Origin: Larus michahellis
Lineage: Eukaryota; Chordata; Aves; Charadriiformes; Laridae
NCBI RefSeq assembly: GCF_964199755.1
Contig: NC_133903.1
Coordinates: 5,411,001 to 5,475,000 of the forward strand
Direction of reading: 5' to 3'
DNA: 64,000 nt
The notes under the pieces were generated by a model. The model saw nothing but the letters and a program-made list of their open reading frames with translations. It was not told where the DNA came from and did no database searches. How positions within the stretch are numbered: the stretch's first letter is position 1; every line of letters starts with the position of its first letter. The position numbers and the translations under genes were made by a program. This document shows positions 47,101-59,100 of the stretch, in pieces.

Positions 47101-50100
47101 ACACGGAATACGGGCTGTATTCGCCAGCAATTTCCAACACAAAATCTGAACAGTTTCTCCTCAAGGCAAGGAGCTCATGATTTATGTCTGAAGAGCTGGA
47201 AGCTGAAGGCAGGTGATTTTGAGTAATCCAGAACAAGCTGTGTTAATTAATTTTGAGAGTGGGCACTGGGAGCCCTTATGAGCAGCTCCCCGAGACCGAG
47301 CAGGGGAAGGGCGATGCGCTCCAGGGCAGGGAATCAGCCTCCACGGCCCGAACTGACTCTCCCGGCCAACAAAACCCATGGAAAAAGTATTTGTAAAATA
47401 ATGATTTCTCCAGAGCGCAGCACGGGATGGGGAAGGACCTTTCCAGCCCCAGTCTGGGACGTGGTGGGGACAGCCAGGCACCGGGAGGGACATGGGCTGC
47501 GTGGGGGAACAGGGAGCAGCCAGGACCCACCCAGCTCCTCTAATCCAGTAATACAACCAAATCAAATAATATCCCAGGAATAGCGAAAGGCAGAGGCTGC
47601 CCCTGCAGAAGGATTTGGGGCTCTGCTGGAGCCCAGAAGGAAGGCAAGCGCTGCCAGATGAGCATCTCCTGTACAGGACAGGGAAGCATTTTGCCCAGTG
47701 TTTTGCCGGATTTTTTTTTTCCTCATCTTCCATGCCCAGATGACTTGGCCCACTCTCAGCTTCCCACTGCACACAGTTCCCATCCAGAAGACCTCAAATC
47801 TCGTATTTTCATACATTTTCCTGAAACGGGTCTGACTTAGCTCAGGCAGTCCACAGCAGGCACCTTCCCAAACCAACCCGAAGCAAAGGTGTGTGTCGGT
47901 CTCTCGGGTGAGCGAGATTATTCTGCCCGTCTCACATCCTGTATTTGCTTTATTATTTTTTTTCCCTGTTGCTCATACTCATGCGCCACTAAAAAAAGCA
48001 AAGCTGGGAAAAGTGCCTGAAGTGTTACACACGCAGTCGCTTTATCGAAACAGGCCGTCTACCCAGAAGACCCATTTTCAAACAAAGCGATCCAACAATA
48101 GCACTGACGATGTTTGAACTGGCATCGATTTAGGCAGACGAGCTCTTTGCTGCACCACACTGTCTGCCAGCGCTCAGTACAAATGCCACGTTACAAGACA
48201 AACGCCCCCTTTTTTTTTTTTTTTAAGACTTCCCTTCTATTTTCACGCCTCCGCTCCGTGGCGTTATTTCCAAACCAGGCCCTGGATCCCAGCGGATCCA
48301 CAGTTTTGGGGTCAAGTCCCTCTGAAGTCGCGGCAGAACTTCAACGCCTGGGGTTCGGCTTTAAATGTGGGGACAAAGCTTTCTATCTTCTTCACAAAGC
48401 ATCTAGCCAGCTCCTCAAAGCTCTCTAACCATGACTGCAAACCCGTAGTTCAAATTGCTATCACCGTTGCAAATAAGGTCAACCTGATTAAGACCCAGTT
48501 ATTCTAGCTGGAATAAAGATGGACAGTCTTCACTAAGTGCATCCTATGTAAGAAATACCCTCTTACTGCGCTGAGACAAGTCTTCACTGGCTCCAGGTAA
48601 AAGGAGATTGAGGTCACCTAACAACTCTGACGTTTCTTGCAGCCTCTGGTCATTGCAAAGGGACCGTATAAAGCTATATCGGAGATGTCAGCTAACGCAA
48701 GTGCTTTTCTGCTCTCCCGGATGACCTGTATTTAGCTGCAGCTCCGATACGCATTCGGGCAGCAGCGGCAGGGTGAGCACCCAGCTCTGTCCCCGTCTCC
48801 CCAACCAGCTGGACCTGCAGATGCGCCGCTGCCTGCAACTGAAAACTGGCTGCAGTATTTCAAGTCAGGCAATTCTTCAAGCAGACGTGGCCCACGGGAG
48901 CGGAAATACTTGGGCTCTGCTGTCTTAAAGATTAAATCAGCAGCTCCAGCTCACCCAACGTACAAGAATCAAGAAGGAGCTGGCAGGAGAGATGGTGATG
49001 GAGAACAGCTGGGGACGATCGGCAAGCAGAAGCCTCTCGAGATGTGAAACACATCGGCACACAACCACACAGCCCCACGCGGAGGAAGAACAAGCAGGCG
49101 AGCCATGCCAGCGCTGCCTGGGATCTTGTGTTTGATGTGAGGGTTTGCAGACCCGGGCATCATCTTTTGCCGTTTGCTCTCCTTAATAGGTTTGCTCAGA
49201 TTCCAGCTCAGCCCAGCTCATTAGCCACACCGCTGAATCCGACACTAATTCTGGATCACTCCTATTGCTACAAATAAATAATAAAATTGCCTCCACGCAG
49301 GGGTTGTTTTCTTCCTCTCTTCCCCCTAATGCAGGTCTGGTAGCATCTCATGTATCTGTTAATGAAGTCCATTATATCCAGAGTTTCTCAGCAAGTAAAA
49401 ATTACAATCATTAGCCAGAGACTGACGAGAGACAGAAACACCATTTCTGCCCGGGCTGGCAATAACAGTACGCCAAGTACACGTCCCAGCGAGTCGAGCC
49501 TTGCTCTCCTGTAATATGGTACCCAATGTTCTTCATTAGCATCTCTCTTTTTAATAGAGCAAGACAGCGTCCTGCAGCAGGTCGCAATTACACGCAACAA
49601 TTAATTCAGGGGGAAACAATGACGGGCGTCGCAGAGGCACATTTTGCAGCGGGGTTGTCAGAAGGTGAAGTGGAAGATGATTAGGAACATTTTAAAGCCC
49701 TGCCTAAAACTGAAAACAAAACAAGTGGAGGCACAAGCGACAGCATGTGTAGAGGAGACATGACTTTTTTTTGTAAACTACTTTGTAATTTTTGTTTTAA
49801 ATAGTAAAGAAACACAACAGTTATTCTTTTGGTCGTAACACCCCAATGACCAGGACCAGCGGTCTTGGATCGGGACTTCATGTGCCATTTGCAAACAACA
49901 CACAAAGCCGGCTCGGCTTCTCCCAGAGCTGCAGCCACTCTCTGGCTGCCCTTTTGTGAAATTAGGGTTTAATTCTCTGGAATAAGTCTGCTAATAAAGA
50001 CTCCCAACACACCCGTCCTTTGGACAGCGTGTACTCGCTCATCGCTCCCCCAGGGGCTGTGATGGGAGGGGGGACGGGGAAAGTGGGGAGAAAAAAAATA

Positions 50101-53100
50101 AATACGCCTCGCAGAGCACAGAATGCAAGAGAAATCTAATATCCCTTCGCAGAGTAGTGAGAGTTCGTCGGAAAAGAGGTACTGGTTGCACCGGCCGGGA
50201 TTTTGGCCTCCCGTCCTCTTGCTACTCGACATATCACGTTCCACGCTCCGCGTTAAGCCTCCCCTGGGAACACTTCCCATGGCGCTGAGGACACGCATGT
50301 TTGCGATGCTGCTGTCGTCCCGGCCGCCAACAATAGAGAGGGACAGTTTGATCTTTATGTAAGGCAGGCAGCCACGCGCTCTGTTCCCTTGCTCCTCGGG
50401 GATGAGATGTTCACACTGTGCGCGGCACAACAAGTAACAAACCGAAGGGTTAAATACAACCATCGAACCCCCTCGGGCTTGCTGGTGTTATCACCAGGGT
50501 TCCTGTGGGTGTTGATGGGTGTCACCACGTGCCCCATGGTATTTGTTCAATGCAAGAAATGTAACCCAACAACCGGAGCGAACAATGAAGCATCCCCAAA
50601 CCCAGTGGTCTGCACCCCAGGGGAGCTCCTTCCCCCTTCTGCAGCCTCAAACCCAATGTTAAGATGAACGTACAAGCCCTGCATGCACTGCTCAAACCCT
50701 CTGACAGTTTTTTGCTCCATGGTTTTGTACCGGAGCCCTGTATGGAGGTGGATCCACACCAGGGACCAAAGCCTGACGGGTACAGGCAGGAAAATAATGT
50801 TCCTCAGTTCGGCAACGCACTCACTTTGGCTTCCGAGTACATCAGCCTCTGGAAAGCAGAGACTTGCACGACAAAGTCTTGAAATGAAACTGCTGCTCTC
50901 CAGCCTTGGGAATCAAATGAGTAACTCTCCAGTTATTAAAACAACGTCCTGGTAAAAATAAACAGGAAGGGGCACTTAATAGGAATGCTTCGTAGTTAAA
51001 AATATTGTATCTCGTCTGAGGTCATTCAGTTTTTAATAGGAACAGCCACACGTGCCCCAAGGTGATCTGATTTGGTATTACTCCAGCCCTGTTACGGGTG
51101 TAGACTGTAGTCACAGACGGATGGACAGGGTTTCTTTTCCCCGTTCAAAATCCTCCCTGGGATTTTGCAGATTGAGCATCTGCTGTTGGACTCACCGCAG
51201 AAAACACAGCTCTGAGGCAGGAAGGGGAACACCCAACTACACGGGGGGATTTGGGGTCCCTCTTCTCTTCACCCAACAAGACTGACGAGGAGGATGCTCA
51301 ACTTTTCCTTTCTACAAGGGGCATTTCCATAGCAAAGGAGAGGCTGGAGCCAGAGGCAGTCACGCTGAGCACTGTCAGGCACAGAGCTGATGCTGGAGAA
51401 AGGGCAGAAGGCAAGGAAAGTAGGCAGAAGAAGCACGGTAAAGAATAAAAGCTGCATGTACCTTTTCCTTCCCTGAAAATGTCTTTGCACTTTCATGGCA
51501 AGGAGCTGTTACAATTACAGCTTCTTTTATAAGCAAAGCACAAGCCAGATAATGAGCAAACCTCCCACCGCACAAAGGAGGCGATGAAGGCGTTCTATGA
51601 GCCCTGACGGTCAAGCTTCCCGCAACAGCTGAAGGCAGAGAAAATTGCTAAAACCCATCTCCATTTCACCCACTTCAGGGGCGTGAGCTGCTCACAGCCT
51701 GCTTTTTCTTCCCGAAAGCGCAAAAAGGATCACACCAAAAATGACTGTGCCTACACAGACAGCAAGTGAAAACCCTTCAGCCAGACAAAGCAGCAGCTCG
51801 CACGTCCCGACCTGCAGAACAAGCCCCCATCTGCATCATCCCTGGTCTGGAGGAGTAAAGGGAGGGAACAAAAGAGGTTTTGCACGGAAAAAAAACCCCA
51901 AGCAAGATATTTCCAAATCCAGATGCCTAGGTAATGCAATGCGGAGGTTCAGGATTTCAACGACACATGGGAAAATCAAGAGCTCCCTCCAGCCTTCCTC
52001 TCCCTGACCCCAACATTTGCTGGGAGATCGGGGGAGTTTGACGAAGTCCCACGCAGGTGTGCAAGGCTGGGGATTCCAGCTTTGCTGGCAACAAAATTCA
52101 TAATTTTTTAAGTGAGTTGCCCCTCTTTCCCTGCACGTGAGCAAGCACGGAGGTTCGGATGGCTTGGCAGCGAACAGGAGAATCAGGCAGCGGCTCGCTG
52201 GGTTGGGCTATTTCATCCCACGCCACAGCCCTTCCCCTGGGTCGGGGCCACCCTCCAACGGCTGCTCCCATCCCTCTGCAACGGATCAACCAAAGCCACT
52301 GCCCAGGCACGCTCTACATCCATAGCTCACGTCCTCCATCAACATCAGCACCAGCTTCCAAAAATCGACTACTTCTCCCCAGGTTGCGCTAGAGGGGTTT
52401 CAACGTTTTGTCAGGATGCCTTACAAAGGGGAACGTAAGGGAGCCGACACAGGCAGGCAGCCCGGGGGGGAGTGCAGATACTTGTTTGCTTCAAGTGAGA
52501 TAAGGCTCCTAATATTTAACAGGAACCAGCGCCCACCAAGCGCTGCTGAACTATCTGGTTTCACACTCAAGAGAGCGGGGAGGTGGGATGCTCCTCCCAA
52601 GTGCCATTTCCAGCTACTGGTGTCACTGGGGACACAATATAGGAGGAAAAGAGAAGGAGGGTTTTGCTTTACTGATTTACTAATCTGCTTTACTACCCAT
52701 TTGCTACTGCCGTGTGAGCAACCGGAGGTAAGTGTCCCCGTGGAGTTCATCAAGGGGGGAGAAAATAGAGAAAACGAGGAAGCATTTTCTTTGGGGTGCC
52801 AACCCTGTGTGCCACCAGCCTGCCATAAATTAGATCCAGCACCACCACCATGAAACCCCAACGCCTCCCTCCCCAGCAGGAGTCTCCAGGCACACAGAAG
52901 ATGCAATTACACCGTGATGGAAGCCGGGCAGCGGGTCTTAACGGAAATAACCTCCCAAGAGCACCCAGCAGACTGCGTGTGTCTGCATTTCTTCGTCAAA
53001 GCAGCCTATTTTGGGAGATCCCATCCTTCTGGGAACTGGGCAGGCTTCTGTTAAACGGTCTGCACCACAGCGCAGCCGGAAAACACCCAGCTCACGTCTA

Positions 53101-56100
53101 TAATTGCGGCAGGCACACAACCCGGGAAGCCCTCGTCCGGCTCGGGGACAGCCAATGTCCCCAGGGAGGCAATGCGTTTCTCCAGCAGCTCCCAGCCCCA
53201 GGGCTACGTGCAAACGCTACGCGCAAACGCTGCCAAAGCCCGGGGCCACATGGGAGGACCTGCCGTCCTCCACGCCTCCAGGTCTAGGTAGATCATACTA
53301 CTTTCTTTTTTGCCTCCAGACGCGTTTTTTGCCTTGTCCCATGGGAGGCAGGTGGTCACAGACTTGCCATTTCATAGACTAACATCTTTGAGCACCACCT
53401 CATCAGCAGGAGAAAGTGTGTAGCAGCAGCATGGCAGGATAGGGATGGAGCGGAACAGAGACAAAAGGGCCTCTCCCGGTTTCTAGGGTCTACAGATAAA
53501 CCTCTGATGCGTACGGAAACAAGACTTTTGGCTTAAATCTATTTTTTTATCTTTTGTGCGTGTGCTGACTTATTCCAGCGGGGCTGCCAGCAGCCCGCAG
53601 TTTATTTTTAAAACACTAAACAAGAAAAGTCCAGTATATACAACAAGCACCCCGGGTTTCTAGAGAAGCATTCTACAGAAGCTAAAAAAAGGAGGTTGCT
53701 TTTCGGGTCAGCTTGGCCATGATCCATAGGGGACCGTGAAGTGAGAGACGGATCCTGACCTCGGTTTAGAGAAACGCTGAGCAGGCATGTCACACACCAG
53801 CTGGATCCCAAATTCACGCTAGGAATGGGCACGGAAACGGCTCAGCCGCCCAAGCACACTCTGCCTGGGCAGGTACCCATGCACGGTGCCTGGGCAGCTG
53901 CTCGAACGGAGCCCCGAGGGCTGAGACCCTGCCTGGCTCAACACACAGATGAAGGATCTCAGCTCACAGCTGCCCAGCCAGGCTGGGCTCCATGATCCCC
54001 GCCTTGCCGCAGGCATCTCAGCCTGCAAGGACATCGTAAAAAGATACTGCACAGCTTCTTAAAGAGGATTTAGATGACAACACCACCACCTCTAGCTGGG
54101 AGCCCGCAGGGGAGCAGTGCTGGGATGAAGGATGTGGCTCTCCCTCAAGGTGACAGCGCTCCTAATTGTGTCACTCCAGCCGGCAGGCCAGAGGATGTGA
54201 CCCAGTTTTGGTGCCTGTTATGTGGCTCGCAGCGGTGCCGACATGCTGGAAAAGCTAAATTTAGGAGCCGAACAGGCACAGTGTTACACACCCGGCCAGG
54301 AATCGCTCGGTTACGAGACGGCAGGAGAATCGATGCCGTCCGCTCACCGCACGCATTACAGCATCGCTGCTCAGCCCTCGCCGCCTGAGTGGGAAGCCGT
54401 TACCAAGTCACTTGGAATAAAATTGCCACTAAATGCTGTTTGGGGGGAGAGAAGGAAAAAAAAAAAAAAAAGCAAATCCTCACTCTTTCTTGGGCATTGT
54501 AGGAAATGAAAACGGCTATTGCTGCCTGGTAGAGAGTCCAATTACGAATAATGTGCGTTCTCTCCCTGCACAAAGGATGAAAGGCATCAGAGCTGGGGGT
54601 GACATTTTAAGACCGGAGACGTAAGAGCGAATCCGAGCCTTGTTGCAAGCCCAGCTTCACCCCAAGAAAGAAACGCTTTCTGCAGTCAATTGCCTTGCAG
54701 CGTAGCTTGAAGCCCCGCTATTGATCTAGCATCTGCTATAAGCAGATAATCATCGTCGCTGTGCCGTGGCTTCTACAACGGGATCTAAAAGCACTTTCCA
54801 GAAGACGGCTGAGGGCTGTTTTTCCGCTCTCACCCGCAGCTGCAGGCAGGCGCAGGTTTGCAGGGGAGCCCACGAAATCCTTGCAGCTTTGCAAAATTTG
54901 AAGGCCAGAAAAGACCCTTAAATCAACTCCGAACTCGTCCCTCTCTCAACCCTGTAAACTTCAGCTAACCGAGGTGTACTCCCCACGAGGCTCTGCTTGC
55001 CGCTCCAGCCCTGGCACAGCCATTTCATACCCGGCAATTTCCTTTCCCCAGCGAGGGGCTAACACCCTGCCATCAAACCGCTGCTCAAATCCTTCCCTTC
55101 TATAAGACAGACAGCAAGAGCTGCTGAAATCCCCCAGCATCAGGTGTTTTTCTCCTGCCCCCAGAAGGTTTCTAGGAGTTTGGCTCACTCGGGTCTGAAT
55201 CCCAATAGCTCCTGAGCTCCCAGCCGCTTCCCAGCAGCGTCGGAAGGTTTTGGGCCAGGCACCTTCCTCCCAGTTTAGCAAGAAGTGGTCCGAGGTAGGT
55301 GAAATCGGGCTGTCAGCACCTGCGACCTCCCTCCTCCCCTCCTCCTTATCCACTTGGCAGGTTCCTCTAGTCTCCAAAGGAGGAGAAAAGGATGGGAAAT
55401 TAAAAATAAATGAACCAAGAGATACACATCCATCAGGAGCCAGGCGTTGTCAGCCCAGGTCCCTGTGCAACCACTTCTTTAATCAAAACCTCATGCAGTT
55501 TAAACGCTTGACAGAAGTCTAGAACAGAGATCTTGTTACCCTCAACAGGAAAAGCTGCCACCTTGAAGAATAAAATCGCATTTGTCTGATGTGGTCTATT
55601 TTCTTTAAAATCATGCTAAATTACGCTAAGCCCGTTCCTAACCGTGACATCTGGGGTTTTGCCCCACAGATTCCTGCGAGAGGCACAGGTGTCTCGAGGG
55701 GGTGACCGGAGGTGACGGGAAGAGCAAGCTCTCGGGCGGCAGCTGAAGATGTGCCATTTCTAAATCTGTCTGTGACGCCAGCCGTAAATTTTTAAGAGGC
55801 TCAAATCAAGAACAGGATTGCTGATGGATGCGCTCCCCACTTGAAACTCACTTGCGTGGTGACGGACGTCAGACTACCTGGCTCACAGCTTTGGCCCTTG
55901 CCTGTTTGCTATTGAGAGAGTACCAGAAACCTTCCAGCTTTCTAGAAACTCCCCGTGTGCCAAGGCTCAGCGAGCTCTTTAAAGCCTCCCGCACGCAGGT
56001 TATCTGCCTCTCCTGGCTTAGAAAATGTTTGTCCCCAAAGAGTTGTTATTTAATACCTTCCTTAGTTACCAAGGGATGGGAAGTTTCTTCCACCGTTCCG

Positions 56101-59100
56101 CAGCTTTCCAAACGCAGATGGGATTTATTGAAGTTTCTATCGCTCTGACCTCATCAACATTTTATGGCACGGCTCCAGCAACTCGCCTACTCCTCGCCGG
56201 GTGCCCCTCAACAGCCCCACGGCCGCTGAGGTCTCCTGGCTGTGTTGAACATCCTTGCCGGGGGGAGTTTTAGGCAACTTCATCCCCAAAACAGCTCCGC
56301 TGCTGCCTGTCGGGGCCTCGCCTGCACAGTGCCTCACATGGGATCGTGGCTCCCAGCAGCTCCTTTCGTAACAGCCGCGGTGGGTGGGAAAGCAGAGATA
56401 GCATGAGGAGGAGAGGCGAAAAAAAAAAAAAGGAAAAAAACCCAGAGAATATCGCAGGAACACATCTAAGCTGTGCCATGGACAACGTAACCTGGGGGCC
56501 ACCCAAGGACAGGCAGGATTTTAATTGGCACGGAGCCGGGTGCGAGCCCTGGTTTCAGTGGGGAAATGCAGCTGGCAAACCCAGGGGGGACCTTCATGGT
56601 ACCCCCCCAGCACTTGCCCGCAGGGAAGAGGGTGGGAATTAGGAGACGTGAGGTCTTTTTTGGAGAGCTTTTCTCCCCTGCGGAGAACAGGAGGGAGCAT
56701 CAGGACAGCCTGGCTGGAGCCCTGCAAATTGCCCCACTTAGGCTCTGGTCTTCTAAATTGCTCTCTTAACCAAAGTACATAAATCGACCCAACAAACATC
56801 AGGGTTTTCTCCGAAGCCACGCTCCCCCACTGCCTTCGGAGTTTGTGCTTCGTTCCCAAACCCTGCAGGTTTTGTCCCAAAGAAACATGCCTGCTGCTTA
56901 CCAGGGCAAACGCCTCGCTACCCTCAAGGCCTCGAGACGCGCCTCTCCATCGGCCGAGCACCGCACGGAGCCGGGCTTTCCCCACCACATATTTATTCAG
57001 AGACGCTGCACAGCGAGGACAACCAGGCGCCAAACTTTGCAAGAGGCAGACCTGGCCGGAGTTCATCTGAAACGGGGAATTAAGACACTGAACTAAATCA
57101 ATGCATTCCCACCCGATTTCTACCCAAATCAGGAATTTCATGCACAGGAGGGGTTTTGACCAGGGTTCCGCATTGCTTATTAAGCACGGAGAGCAGAGAG
57201 TGCTTGGCACTGTACAGAAATCCAGCCTTTGCACTAAAGCTCCTGAGATCCAAAGTAATTCAGATGCAGAAGTGATCTCAGCTGCTGGGAAGGAACTCAA
57301 ATAGCAAAAGACAAAGGGAGCCTGTGGAGGGATGCAGAGAAAGAAAGAGCTGCTGGCTAGGTGCAGTCAGGGGACACCTGCCTGGGACACCAAAGGATGG
57401 CGAGGAGGTAAAGGAAGCAGGTCAGGGAAAATCCAGGGATGGCTGGGGCCACTCATGCTAAAACGCACCCGATGGTGGGGGCTTGCTCAGGGCTGCAGGT
57501 CCCACAGCCCCCTCTGAGGGCTTTCTAGCAGTGCCTGGTGCGAGCCACACGCCGGGACCGGCAGAGCCTGGAAACGCCAGGGGAGACGCCGGGGGCCCTG
57601 GGCAGAGCAAGCGGATGGAGGGAGGCACATGGACTGCGAGAGCCGCCCATCCGGCTGCAGCCGGGGAAACATCTAGTGCCAGGCTCACCTCCCCAGAGCT
57701 TTCCACCAACACACCAGCTCAGGTTGCTCACTGCAAACCCATGCAGAGATGCCTTCTGCTCCCTGGCGCAGGCCCTGCACGTCTTGCTTGCAGTGCCACC
57801 TGCCGCCAACGGCAATGCTCTTCAGACACTGGAAGGGGACAACAGCAACGCAGAGCAGTGAACTTCCTGCTGTTACATCAGCATTCCCTGTCCTTTAACA
57901 GCAGCCAAACTCTTGATCCAAAAAGCAACGCTATTTCCCAAGCTGCAGGCGTCCCACGAGTCGCAGGCGTAGCAGCAGACGCTAATAAAGTACTTTTTTT
58001 TCTTTTTCTTTTATGCACTTTCTCGCTGGAGCCGGTCTCTCTTCTCCCCGAGACCACATCCTGAATCTTCTTGTTCATTGATTCTTTATGCTAAATGATG
58101 ACTCCGCAGTCGAAATAATGTGGCATATTCTAGTTCGCATTTCAGACACCGTGAGACTTTTTAATAACAAGTTGCATGAAAAATTAGGGAGGCTGCAACA
58201 AAGAGCTCCGACGGAGGTTTCCAAAGTGACTCACAGCCAGGAGAGCCTTGCTTTTCCAAAGCCCAGCGTGAGACAATCTCAAGAGCCCCCGCGCTCAGAG
58301 AGAGCCGAGTCCTCCCCCTCTGGAAAAGTAAAGCCTTTTTAAGGAGAATTCCCCAGGGTGAGAAACCCTGCGGGGAGGTTTGGCAGGCGGTTTTGGGAAT
58401 CTTGGTTGAGATGACATCCCATTCCCATGAGCGCTCGCGGGGAGAAGGTTTCGCCCCGCACCTCAGCGGTGCTGCCGAGGAGTGCTGCGGGGCGGGAGTC
58501 ACCTCGTGCAGCAGCCGGACTGGGCTCCCCGCTTGGCACGCTGGCTCTGCAACGCTCTGAAACAGGGCCGGCAATGATTCCCGCTGCTCTGGCAGGTAGG
58601 TAGCGAAATGCAGCAGGAAAGGGCAGCAGAGACTTCCAGTCCCAGCTCCCAAATGGCTATAGCCCCCACCGAGACAGTGAGCATCACCCCTGCACAGGTA
58701 TCACTGCTTAGGGCTGGCTTGCTGCAAGCTCTGCAGCCCTTTGACGGACTTTGCAGCACGATGGAGGGGGAATTTCTTCAGGTTAACCTTTGGCTGACTG
58801 TTTTTGCATCCTGCCGTCCACACAACCAGCTGCCAACACGTTTCAAGGGGAAGCAGCGGGCAACATATCCAGCGCAGCCCCCCACCGGGGGCTAATGCCA
58901 TTTATGCTCAATCCCAGTGGTGACCACTGCCTGGCTGCCAGGGTAGGAGGTGGCTGAAGGATGGGTTTGATTGCTCTGCCCTCTCTCCCAAGCTCAGCTC
59001 CTAATTCCTTTCGCATCCCGTGCTGGCTCCCACCTTCACCTCCTCTGTGACAGCCGTCACAGCCACCCCCAGCCCCAGGAGCTCCCTCTACAGCACAGCT